Assembly: GCA_965224415.1 (NCBI GenBank)
Contig: CBDCZB010000004.1
Location: 744,001-808,000, forward strand
Direction: 5' to 3'
Origin: DAOUJI01 sp965224415
GTDB lineage: Bacteria; Chloroflexota; Dehalococcoidia; Lucifugimonadales; JAGWBF01
DNA: 64,000 bases
The first letter of the stretch is position 1; every line of letters begins with the position of its first letter. Of the stretch, positions 50,202 through 58,641 are shown in pieces. The notes beneath the pieces were generated by a model. That model saw only the letters and a list, made by a program, of their open reading frames with translations, ran no database searches and was not told the origin of the DNA. A program made the translations under genes and the position numbers.

Positions 50202-52865
50202 CTAGACCACTCCGGCCTCGGCTAGGGCCGAGAGCTCGGCCTTGCTCAGGCCCAACTCGCCGCACAGAATCTCCACGTTGTGCTCACCGATGAGAGGCGC
50301 CCTTCTCGATATGTCCCACGGGGAGCCGTTATAGATGGCGGCGCCGCCGGGATAGACGAAGGACTTGCCCAATTCGGGGTGTTTCACGTCCACGTAGAAC
50401 CCCCTGTCCTCTAAGTGAGGGTCCTCCATCAGCTCGTCCATGGTCCTGATGGCGCCCCAGGGGAAGTCCCGCTCCTGGCCTCCGCGCCAGGCGTCGTCCA
50501 GAGGCAGCACGGCAAAGAAGCTCTCAATCATCCGGGTGATGTGTTCCCGGCCTTCCTCGATGGCCTGCTGTGTCTGGAACTTCTCGTCCAAGAGGTCGCC
50601 TGCCATGTCATGCTCGTTCATCCACTCCGCCAGGCTATTGAGGCGCCTGGGGTTCAGGTTCGTCCCGGAACGGGTGGTGTTCACGTATCCGCCGTCCTGG
50701 GTCTGAATCTGAATATTTTCAGACGGGCCGACAGCGGCGTGGCGCCCCGTGTGGCGTTCCACCACAAGTCCAGTATAGAGATAGGTGGGGACCGCGGACT
50801 CCGTGGTAAGACAGCAGGCTTCATGCACCGACGAGTCGATGTATTGCCCTTCTCCGGTTACGTCACGGAGGGACAGAGCGGCCATAATCCCGATGTAAGC
50901 AAAGTGCCCGCCCATGTGATAGGCGTTGCCGCCGTCTGGAGCCATCGGCGATGCGTCGGGCACGTCCTCGGCGTCGTAGCCGCAAGAGGCCATCTGGCCC
51001 CCCGCCGCCAGGTGCAGCAGGTCGGACATCTTGTAGCCGACCCAGGGACCTTTCTGGCCAAAGTCGGTCAGCGAGCACATGATGAGTCCGGGGTTTGACT
51101 TTGAAAGCTCGTCGTAGCCCAGCCCTCTCTCCGCCATGTAGCCCGGCTCGAAAGTCTCCAATATTATGTCCGCCTTGGCCGCCATATTCTTGAACAGCTC
51201 ACGCCCGTCCGCAGTGTCGATGCTCAAGGTGACGCCTCTTTTGGACGTGTTGTAGTGCCAGAAGGAAAGGCTTCTTTCCCGGTCGGGCAGGTCTTCGTAG
51301 TAGGGTCCCAAGGTCCGTGTGGCCTCGCCGCCGGGCGGCTCTATCTTCACAACGTCGGCGCCCAGGTCCGCCATAAGCTTGCCGCACCATTGGCCCTTTA
51401 CGTCCGCAAGCTCCAGCACACGGAGTCCGTGAAAAGGCCCATGCTGCTCGGGTTCACCGGACGCCCTGGGGTCCGCGGGTTTGGGCGGCTCGGCATTCGG
51501 AGCGCCAAGCGGGGTCTTAATTATTTCTTCGATGTAGTCGTACTTCTCCATAGTCGGAGGCCAGAAAGTTCCGTCCTCGTAACCCGCCGCAAGCTCGTCG
51601 TGGCTCAGCCCCAACATCCCGGAGAAGACTTCGCGGTTGTGCTGGCCTATAAGGGGCGACGGCCTGTAGACCTTGCCCGGACTCTTGGACAGCCTGAAGG
51701 GAGGCATCTGGAACTTTCTGACGCCCATCAACGGGTGTTCAAGCTCCATGAAGTAGTCCCTTGACTGTATCTGGGGGTCGTTCTCCACCCGGTCCTGGGA
51801 GCTTTGCACCGGCATGGCCCTGACACCGGCCGCCTGGCACTTCTCCATCAACTCATACTTGCCCATCGTCCGGGTCCACTTTGCTATCTCGGCGTCCATC
51901 TCTTCCTGGGAGTCAATGCGGCCTTTTATGGTCTGGTACTTGTCAGCTTGGGCCCATTCGGGGTTGCCCATGAGGTCCACCAGTGACTTCCACTCCTCAT
52001 CGGAGAAACAGACAATAACGGCCCAACCGTTGTATTCGCCTCCCTTGGTGGGGTAGGAGTTGTGGGGTGCCACGGTGGGGCCGCGATAGCTGCTGACAAG
52101 CTCTGTACCCGGCCAGACTGCACGGTTGCCGGGTGGGTAGCCTTCTCGGCGGGCCGTGCGGCTGTTGACTGATTTGTCCAGGAAAGCGGACCCCGTCAGA
52201 GTGATTCCTGTGATCATCTGGGACAGGTCCACGTGCTGGCCCTTGCCGGTGTTTCTCCGGTGGTGGAGAGCCGTCAGTACAGTCATGGCGCCATACATGC
52301 CGCCGGTGTCGTCCAGGTACGACCACCCCCATCCGGCTGGCTGCTCTCCGGGCAGGCCGGACTGGAAGGTAAGGCCTGACAACGCCTGGGCTGCGGGCCC
52401 CATAGTGCCGTAATAGTGGTCGCGCCCTGTGTGCCCGAACCCGGCCATGGACACGTATATGATGTCTTCCTTTAACTCCTTCAGCTGCTCATAACCCAGG
52501 TTCCAGCGCTGCATTATCCGGGAGCTGAAGTTTTCGATGACCACATCTGATGTGGAGATGAGCCTCCTTATGAGGTCCAACCCCTTGTCGGTGCGGGTGT
52601 TGACCGTGATGCCCAGCTTGTTGGCGTTGGTGTCGTTGAACTGGCCAATAGTGTTGGGGCCGGGAACCATTCCTGGAGCCGCCGTAAACCGGTTGCTCCG
52701 CAGGATGTCCATGTTCAAGGGCCATTCGACCTTGATGACCTCGGCACCCAGGGTTCCCAGCCACCGGGTGGCTATCGGTCCGGCGCGGACCCAGGTGAAG
52801 TCAACGATTCGTATGCCTTCCAGGGACCTGGGTGTGGTCGTTTCAACGGACTCGGATGTGGTCAT
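50202..52865 (-). CDS. Fused double family III (CaiB/BaiF) CoA-transferase
   Basis: An 887-residue protein formed by two family III CoA-transferase domains (about 1-450 and 475-887). In the N-terminal half, the region W-S-Y-L-D-D-T-G-G-M-Y-G-A holds an Asp where the catalytic Asp of formyl-CoA transferase lies. In the C-terminal half the equivalent stretch is N-A-Y-H-M-G-G-H-F-A-Y-I-G-I and has Tyr at that position, so only half the sites may be catalytic. The halves correspond to the two separate genes at 52.9-55.5 kb. Family III enzymes move CoA between acyl groups; the substrate is unknown. An SD is not obvious but the ATG at 52865 is the first in-frame. Confidence 0.9.
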   Translation of the reverse strand: MTTSESVETTTPRSLEGIRIVDFTWVRAGPIATRWLGTLGAEVIKVEWPLNMDILRSNRFTAAPGMVPGPNTIGQFNDTNANKLGITVNTRTDKGLDLIRRLISTSDVVIENFSSRIMQRWNLGYEQLKELKEDIIYVSMAGFGHTGRDHYYGTMGPAAQALSGLTFQSGLPGEQPAGWGWSYLDDTGGMYGAMTVLTALHHRRNTGKGQHVDLSQMITGITLTGSAFLDKSVNSRTARREGYPPGNRAVWPGTELVSSYRGPTVAPHNSYPTKGGEYNGWAVIVCFSDEEWKSLVDLMGNPEWAQADKYQTIKGRIDSQEEMDAEIAKWTRTMGKYELMEKCQAAGVRAMPVQSSQDRVENDPQIQSRDYFMELEHPLMGVRKFQMPPFRLSKSPGKVYRPSPLIGQHNREVFSGMLGLSHDELAAGYEDGTFWPPTMEKYDYIEEIIKTPLGAPNAEPPKPADPRASGEPEQHGPFHGLRVLELADVKGQWCGKLMADLGADVVKIEPPGGEATRTLGPYYEDLPDRERSLSFWHYNTSKRGVTLSIDTADGRELFKNMAAKADIILETFEPGYMAERGLGYDELSKSNPGLIMCSLTDFGQKGPWVGYKMSDLLHLAAGGQMASCGYDAEDVPDASPMAPDGGNAYHMGGHFAYIGIMAALSLRDVTGEGQYIDSSVHEACCLTTESAVPTYLYTGLVVERHTGRHAAVGPSENIQIQTQDGGYVNTTRSGTNLNPRRLNSLAEWMNEHDMAGDLLDEKFQTQQAIEEGREHITRMIESFFAVLPLDDAWRGGQERDFPWGAIRTMDELMEDPHLEDRGFYVDVKHPELGKSFVYPGGAAIYNGSPWDISRRAPLIGEHNVEILCGELGLSKAELSALAEAGVV

Positions 52866-52888
52866 TTCAACGCCTCCGTGTTAGGTGT

Positions 52889-54142
52889 TCAGACTATTCC
52901 TGACTCCGCCAGCATGGCCAAGCGGTTCTTGGTCAATCCAAGCTCGCCGCAGTAGACCTCGACGTTATGCTCGCCGATAAGGGGAGCCCTTCTAGAGATT
53001 TGCCAGGGGGACCCGTTGTATATGGCAGCCGGGCCTGGGTAAGTGAAACTCCTGCCAAGTTCGGGATGCTCGACGTCGATGTAGAACCCGCGGTCTTCCA
53101 GGTGACCGTCCTCGGCGATTTCATCCATCGTCCGTATCGAACCCCAGGGCAACCCCATCTTCTGGCTGCCGTGATAGGCTTCATCGGAGGGCAGGCTGCT
53201 GATGAACCGCTCGATGAGGTCGTTGACGTGGGCCTCATTTGCGGTTATCCCCTGCTGGGCGCTGTACTGTTCGTCCAGCAAGTCGTCGGCCATCCCTCGC
53301 TCTTCCATCCACTCGGCCAGGTTACGGAGTCTGGCGGGATTCAGCCTGGAGCGGGTGGTGTTTATCCAGCCGCCGTCGCTGTTGGGGATCATAAACTTAG
53401 GCGTCACCACGGGCTGGGCGTGTCTGCCCGTCTGCCGTATGGCGCCTCTTCCCGAGTATAGATACACGTCAACAGCCGCCTCCGTCGTGAGGGCGCAGGC
53501 GTCGTGTATGGAAGCGTCTATGTATTGGCCCTCCCCGGTGGCGTGGCGTTGGAACAGCGCCAGCATTATGCCCATGTAGGCGTAATGGCAGCCGATGTGG
53601 TATGAGTTGCCTCCGCCCGGGGCTATGGGCGGAGCGTCGGGCACGTCATCTTCGTCGTAGCCGCAGGAAGCCATCTGCCCGCCCGCCGCCAGGTGGGTCA
53701 AGTCCGTTGACGAGTAGTCCTTCCAGGGGCCGGTCTGCCCAAACGAGGTGATGGAACACACTATGAGCCTGGGATTTGCTGCCGCCAGATCCTCGTAGGC
53801 GAGGCCCCACGAGGCCATCCGCCCCGGACGGAAAGTCTCCAGGACCACGTCCGCCGTAGACGCCAGCCGCTTGAACAGCTCCCGTCCATCAGCCGTTTCC
53901 AAGTTCAGGGTGACGCCCCGCTTGGAAGTGTTGTAGTGCCAGAAGTAGAGGCTTCTTTCTGGATGGGCCACGTCGTCCAGGAACGGGCCGACACGCCTGG
54001 TATTTTGCCCTCCGGGCGGCTCTATCTTTATGACGTCCGCCCCCAGGTCGGCCATCAGCTTGCCGCACCATTGGCCCTTCTCGTCGGAAAGTTCGAGGAC
54101 TCGTAGCCCGGTCAAGGGCCCGGACTGCTCAGAATCGGTCAT
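52889..54142 (-). CDS. Family III CoA-transferase, second-half type
   Basis: A 417-residue CaiB/BaiF protein that aligns along its whole length with the C-terminal half of the fused gene next to it, including G-Q-W-C-G-K-L-M-A-D-L-G-A-D and V-P-D-A-P-P-I-A-P-G-G-G. The position of the catalytic Asp is Tyr (N-S-Y-H-I-G-C-H-Y-A-Y-M-G-I), as in that half. The ATG at 54142 overlaps the stop of the first-half gene (ATGA). Codons upstream of it are in the other gene, so the longer frame is not the start. Confidence 0.9.
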   Translation of the reverse strand: MTDSEQSGPLTGLRVLELSDEKGQWCGKLMADLGADVIKIEPPGGQNTRRVGPFLDDVAHPERSLYFWHYNTSKRGVTLNLETADGRELFKRLASTADVVLETFRPGRMASWGLAYEDLAAANPRLIVCSITSFGQTGPWKDYSSTDLTHLAAGGQMASCGYDEDDVPDAPPIAPGGGNSYHIGCHYAYMGIMLALFQRHATGEGQYIDASIHDACALTTEAAVDVYLYSGRGAIRQTGRHAQPVVTPKFMIPNSDGGWINTTRSRLNPARLRNLAEWMEERGMADDLLDEQYSAQQGITANEAHVNDLIERFISSLPSDEAYHGSQKMGLPWGSIRTMDEIAEDGHLEDRGFYIDVEHPELGRSFTYPGPAAIYNGSPWQISRRAPLIGEHNVEVYCGELGLTKNRLAMLAESGIV

Positions 54143-55467
54143 GTCAGGGACGCCTCGATATAGGGTTGTTTTTCCATCTCCAGAGGCCAGAAAGTGCCGT
54201 CGTCGAACCCTTCCCGCACCTCGTCGGCGGTCATGCCCAGAATCTCCTCTGCAACCTGCCTGGTGTGTTCTCCTATGAGCGGCGCCGTGGCATGGACTGA
54301 CACGTCGGACTTGGACATCTTGAAGGGTGCGTTTTGGTATTTTCCCGTCCCTATCACCGCGTGGGGAATCTCGTTGATGAACCCATGAGACCTCAGTTGA
54401 GGGTCGTTGTCCACCCGGTCCCCGTTGCTCTGGACGGGCATGGCCGTCACTCCGCTGGCCTGGCACTTGTCGGCCAACTCGTACTTCTCAAGGGTCAGCG
54501 TCCACTGCTCGATGTGGGCGTCCAACTCCTCCTGGTGGTCCAACCGACCTTGGAGGGTGGAGAACTTGCCGTTTGCGGCCCAATCAGGGCTGCCCATCAA
54601 CCCCACCAGCCGCTCCCACTCGTCGTCGGAGCCGCAAACGATGGTGCACCAGTCGTTGTAACCTCCGCCCTTGGTGCGGTACGCGTTGTGCGGGACAGCC
54701 ACAGGCCCGCGGTAGTTGTTCAGCAGCGGAGCGCCGGGCCAAACGGCCCTGTTCCCCGGGGGATAACCTTCCCTCTTTGAGGGTCTGCCGTTCACGGTCT
54801 TGTCCAGGAAAGCGGCTCCAGTAAGGGTAATTCCCGTAATCATCTGGGACAGGTCCACGTGCTGACCCTTCCCGGTCTTGTTCCGGTGTTCCAAGGCTGT
54901 CAGGACGCAAATTGCTCCGTACATGCCACCGGTGTCGTCCATATAGGACCAACCCCATCCCGCCGGAGGCGCGTCGGGAAGCCCGGACAAGTAAGTGAGC
55001 CCGGAGAGCGCCTGGGCCGACGGCCCCATGGTCCCATAGCTGTTGTTGCGGCCCGTATGCCCCAACCCGGCCATGGAAACATATATGATGTCTTCCTTGA
55101 TTTCTTTCAGCCCTTCGTAGTGCAGGCCCCACCTGTGCATGACGGTGGAGCTGAAGTTCTCCATCACCACGTCAGACTTGGAAATCAACTTCCTGATAAG
55201 CTCCTTGCCCTTGTCTGAACGTGTGTTCAGGGTGACAGACAGCTTGTTGGCGTTGGTGTCAGCGAAGAATCCGGCGGAGTTCGGGCCGGGCTCGACGCCG
55301 GGGGGAATGGAGTGGCGGTTGCCCCTGAGGGAGTCCATGTTAAGGGGCCATTCGATTTTCAGAACCTCAGCCCCAAAGGCGCCAAGCCACCTGTTGGCCC
55401 AAGGCCCGGCGCGCACCCAGGTGAAGTCAACTATTCTGATTCCTTCAAGGGGACGAGGCAGCGTCAA
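54139..55467 (-). CDS. Family III CoA-transferase, first-half type
   Basis: A 442-residue CaiB/BaiF protein matching the N-terminal half of the fused protein at 50.2-52.9 kb. It keeps the candidate catalytic Asp in W-S-Y-M-D-D-T-G-G-M-Y-G-A. It starts I-R-I-V-D-F-T-W-V-R-A-G-P-W-A, as the fused one does. With the coupled second-half gene it probably forms a heterodimer or intertwined pair. The start is ATG at 55467 with only a weak ribosome site. Confidence 0.9.
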   Translation of the reverse strand: MTLPRPLEGIRIVDFTWVRAGPWANRWLGAFGAEVLKIEWPLNMDSLRGNRHSIPPGVEPGPNSAGFFADTNANKLSVTLNTRSDKGKELIRKLISKSDVVMENFSSTVMHRWGLHYEGLKEIKEDIIYVSMAGLGHTGRNNSYGTMGPSAQALSGLTYLSGLPDAPPAGWGWSYMDDTGGMYGAICVLTALEHRNKTGKGQHVDLSQMITGITLTGAAFLDKTVNGRPSKREGYPPGNRAVWPGAPLLNNYRGPVAVPHNAYRTKGGGYNDWCTIVCGSDDEWERLVGLMGSPDWAANGKFSTLQGRLDHQEELDAHIEQWTLTLEKYELADKCQASGVTAMPVQSNGDRVDNDPQLRSHGFINEIPHAVIGTGKYQNAPFKMSKSDVSVHATAPLIGEHTRQVAEEILGMTADEVREGFDDGTFWPLEMEKQPYIEASLT

Positions 55468-55640
55468 AGTGTGCTTCCGTATGAATGAAAACTTTAGGTG
55501 AACATCGTTCAGCGGACTCCCGCTCGACCGCCAAGATTATAGATTAGGCCCCATACCCAGTCAACTCTAGCCGCTGACCGCTGACAGGCACGAACAAGTT
55601 TGGATTCCAACCGTTGCGCCGACAATTGGAAGGTGATACT

Positions 55641-56741
55641 ATGCGTTGTTGCTGCAAACGTTCGCATATGACACCTATGACCCATAATTTCCTCAAGGAA
55701 AATTCTATCAGCTTGTCAGCCGCAAGTCGGTTAACAGCCGCCGGGGCATTGGCGCTCGTCTTGGTTGCCGCTTGCGGCGGCGGCTCCTCCTCGACCGCCT
55801 CTCCGACGGAAGACCCCGCAGAAGCCCGCGTCCTGACGGTGGCGGCCACGGTGTCTCCCATCACCAGCCTGGTGGAAAACATCGGCGGGCCTCGTATAAA
55901 GCTGGAGGGAATCGTTCCCGAAGGGGCCAACTCCCATACCTACCATCCGGCTCCGTCGACGGCCAAGCTTCTGGCGGATGCGGACCTGATTGTCGCCAAC
56001 GGGCTGTTCCTGGAAGAACCCACCATAGAGATGGCCCGCGCCAACAAGAAACCCGGCGCCGTAGTTCTGACATTGGGTGACAAGGCCATTGCCACCGACG
56101 AGTGGGTCTATGACTTCTCCTTCCCGGAGTCCGAAGGCCATCCCAACCCCCATCTCTGGACGGCTCCTCACCTGGCTCTGCGATACGCCGAGTTAATCAA
56201 GGACGAGCTGGCGTCGCTTGACACAGCCAACGCCGATTACTACACCGCTAATTATGGTAAGCTCAAGGAGCGCATTGAGGACCTGGAACGAAGAATCATG
56301 GAAGCCGTGGAGACCATCCCCCCTCGGAACCGAAAACTCCTGACCTACCACGACTCTTTCCCTTTCTTTGGCCCCAGGTACGGCCTGGAAATCATCGGCG
56401 CCGTCCAGCCCTCCGACTTCACCGAGCCATCCGCCAGGGAGGTCGCGAGGTTGATCGACCAAGTCAGGGCCGCCGGAGTCCCGGCCATATTCGGTTCCGC
56501 GGTATTCCCCAGTCCTGTGATGGAGCAGATAGCCAAAGAGGGCGGAGCCCAGTTCATTGACCGGCTCCGGGACGACGACCTTCCTGGAGAACCCGGAGAT
56601 TCCATGCACACGTACATGGGTCTGATGGCCGAGGACGTGCGCATAATGGTGTCCGCCCTCGGAGGAAGCGTCGAGGCTCTGGAGGATTTCGATACGGGAC
56701 CAGTCTTTGAAGGAGAGAGCGGGGCCGTATACCCGCAATAG
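55641..56741 (+). CDS. Zinc/manganese ABC transporter substrate-binding lipoprotein
   Basis: The extracytoplasmic metal-binding protein of a cluster 9 ABC transporter, 366 residues. A lipoprotein signal ends L-V-L-V-A-A-C-G-G. Metal-site histidines appear in S-H-T-Y-H-P and in N-P-H-L-W, with Glu/Asp in the C-lobe (P-S-D-F-T-E-P-S). Start ATG 55641 has GGAAGGTG upstream; the extra N-terminal C-C-C stretch before the signal is unusual and a start at 55668 is possible. Zinc versus manganese cannot be settled here. Confidence 0.9.
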   Translation: MRCCCKRSHMTPMTHNFLKENSISLSAASRLTAAGALALVLVAACGGGSSSTASPTEDPAEARVLTVAATVSPITSLVENIGGPRIKLEGIVPEGANSHTYHPAPSTAKLLADADLIVANGLFLEEPTIEMARANKKPGAVVLTLGDKAIATDEWVYDFSFPESEGHPNPHLWTAPHLALRYAELIKDELASLDTANADYYTANYGKLKERIEDLERRIMEAVETIPPRNRKLLTYHDSFPFFGPRYGLEIIGAVQPSDFTEPSAREVARLIDQVRAAGVPAIFGSAVFPSPVMEQIAKEGGAQFIDRLRDDDLPGEPGDSMHTYMGLMAEDVRIMVSALGGSVEALEDFDTGPVFEGESGAVYPQ

Positions 56742-56750
56742 CAACGCACA

Positions 56751-57692
56751 ATGCTTCACCCTATAACTGAGGCTCATAGAGACGGTCCGCCCATAGTCGA
56801 GATGACGGACTTGACCTGCGGATATGACGGCCATGCCGTCCTGAGCGACGTGAACATCAGCGTCATGGCCGGAGACTTTGTAGGGCTGCTGGGTCCCAGC
56901 GGCTCCGGCAAGACGACCCTGCTGCGCGCCATCCTCGGGGCCGTGGACGTATACGGAGGTGAAGTCACAGTCGAAGGCGCTTCGACCTCCCGAAAACGGC
57001 CCAAGGTGGGTTACGTGCCCCAGCTTGAGACCATCGACTGGAACTTCCCTGTCACGGTCCGGGAAGCGGTGATGATGGGCCGGACCATGGAGAACGCGCC
57101 GTTCCCCTGGTTCAACAAAAGGGAGAAGAACCTGGCCCTGGAGATGCTGGAGCGCCTGAGCATAGCCGACCTGGCTGACCGCCACATACGAGACCTGTCC
57201 GGGGGCCAACAGCAGCGGGTCTTTCTGGCCCGTGCCCTGGTAAGCAGCCCCAGACTTCTGCTGATGGACGAGCCGACGGCCGGGGTGGACATCAAGACCA
57301 GGGACGACGTGATGCACCTGCTCCACGAGCTGAACCACCACGGAGTCACCATCGTCATGACCACCCACGAGATAAACGCGGTGGCCGCTCATCTGCCCTG
57401 GGTCGTGTGCATCAACGGCAGGCTGGTGGCCGAGGGGCCGCCGTCCCAAGTGTTCACTCCCGCCACCTTCAAGATGACCTACGGCGCCGAGATGCCCGTC
57501 ATCCAATACCAAGGAATGACGCTGGTGGGAGAACGCCCCCACTTCGGCGGAGCCGACGCGGGCCGGAGCGGCGTGGACGTAGAGCGCCACGTGCCCCACG
57601 AACACAGACGGGGAAGCCCTGAGGACAGAGACCATCCCCATTCTAGAGACACTATAAGTTTGGACCAGAGACCCGGCGGCCCAAATGCTTGA
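56751..57692 (+). CDS. Zinc/manganese ABC transporter ATP-binding protein
   Basis: A 313-residue ATPase of the metal ABC family. Walker A L-G-P-S-G-S-G-K-T-T-L, Q-loop Y-V-P-Q-L-E-T-I-D-W, signature L-S-G-G-Q-Q-Q-R-V-F-L-A, Walker B L-L-L-M-D-E-P-T-A-G-V-D, H-loop T-T-H-E-I-N. After residue about 260 it has an extra His/Arg-rich tail (V-P-H-E-H-R-R, D-H-P-H-S-R-D) that could bind metal. It overlaps the permease start by 8 bp. Confidence 0.92.
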   Translation: MLHPITEAHRDGPPIVEMTDLTCGYDGHAVLSDVNISVMAGDFVGLLGPSGSGKTTLLRAILGAVDVYGGEVTVEGASTSRKRPKVGYVPQLETIDWNFPVTVREAVMMGRTMENAPFPWFNKREKNLALEMLERLSIADLADRHIRDLSGGQQQRVFLARALVSSPRLLLMDEPTAGVDIKTRDDVMHLLHELNHHGVTIVMTTHEINAVAAHLPWVVCINGRLVAEGPPSQVFTPATFKMTYGAEMPVIQYQGMTLVGERPHFGGADAGRSGVDVERHVPHEHRRGSPEDRDHPHSRDTISLDQRPGGPNA

Positions 57693-58554
57693 ACCCTTCC
57701 AGTACGACTTCTTCGTTCGCGGTCTGATTTCCGCGACCCTTGTCGGGGGGTTGTGCGGCTTGATGGGCGTCTACATAGTGTTGCGCCGGATGTCCTATAT
57801 CGGGCACGGACTCTCCCACGCCGTGTTCGGAGGCGCCGTAGTCAGCTACGTCTTGTCCTTCAGCTTTCTTGCGGGCGCGATTATCTGGGGGTTCCTGTCG
57901 GCTCTGCTCATCACTCTGGCCACGAGAAAGAGGCAGATAGGCGCCGACGCAGCCATAGGCATCATCACCACCGCCAGTTTCGCTCTTGGCATAGCTCTAA
58001 TCAGCAGATATAAGACCTTCACACGAGACTTCGAAGCCGCCCTGTTCGGCGACATTGTCGGAGTGTCCCAGGGGGACCTGATGGCAATCGCCGTCGTCAC
58101 AGCCGCCACGCTGGTCATTGTGTTTTTAGGATACAAACTCTTTCTGTTCTCGACCTTCGACCAGGACGTGGCGTCCTACTACGGCGTGCCCACAGCCTGG
58201 GTGGACACCATGTTCTCCCTGGTGCTCGCCGCCACGATAGTGGTTTCCATGCAGGTGCTGGGCGTAACGCTCATAGCGGCCGCAATAGTCATACCTCCGG
58301 TGGTGGCCCGCCTGTTGACGAACAGCTTCAGGAGCATGATCTTGCTTTCGACGGGAATAGGGGCGGCATGCGGACTGGCGGGAATATATATCAGCTGGTT
58401 CATAGACGTGTCTTCCGGGGCGAGCATCGTGCTGCTGTCGGCGCTCTTGTTCGTCGTCGTTTTGACCGTCACCAGCTTGAAAGAGCGCCTGTCTGGATAT
58501 CGCGGCAAGGTCAAACGCCCAACCGCCCCAGCGCCGTCGATCTCAGCGGACTGA
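57685..58554 (+). CDS. Zinc/manganese ABC transporter permease
   Basis: An ABC-3 family permease of 289 residues with about eight hydrophobic helices. It begins Y-D-F-F-V-R-G-L-I-S-A-T-L-V-G-G and carries the typical R-R-M-S-Y-I-G-H-G-L-S-H-A-V-F-G segment near residue 40. The frame overlaps the ATPase gene by 8 bp, so the three genes are one operon. The C-terminus after helix 8 is a short basic tail. Confidence 0.92.
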   Translation: MLEPFQYDFFVRGLISATLVGGLCGLMGVYIVLRRMSYIGHGLSHAVFGGAVVSYVLSFSFLAGAIIWGFLSALLITLATRKRQIGADAAIGIITTASFALGIALISRYKTFTRDFEAALFGDIVGVSQGDLMAIAVVTAATLVIVFLGYKLFLFSTFDQDVASYYGVPTAWVDTMFSLVLAATIVVSMQVLGVTLIAAAIVIPPVVARLLTNSFRSMILLSTGIGAACGLAGIYISWFIDVSSGASIVLLSALLFVVVLTVTSLKERLSGYRGKVKRPTAPAPSISAD

Positions 58555-58641
58555 CCCAGCCCCGGCTGTAGGGCGTCGCCATTTGACCCGTACGTCCGCC
58601 GTCCGTAGAATTGCCACAAACCCCTTGCTTGGAGGCTCACG

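Noticed and set aside
52889..54466. 525-codon version of the second CoA-transferase with a long N-terminus
   Set aside because: The added residues lie within the upstream gene in another frame; the ATGA-overlap start at 54142 is better.
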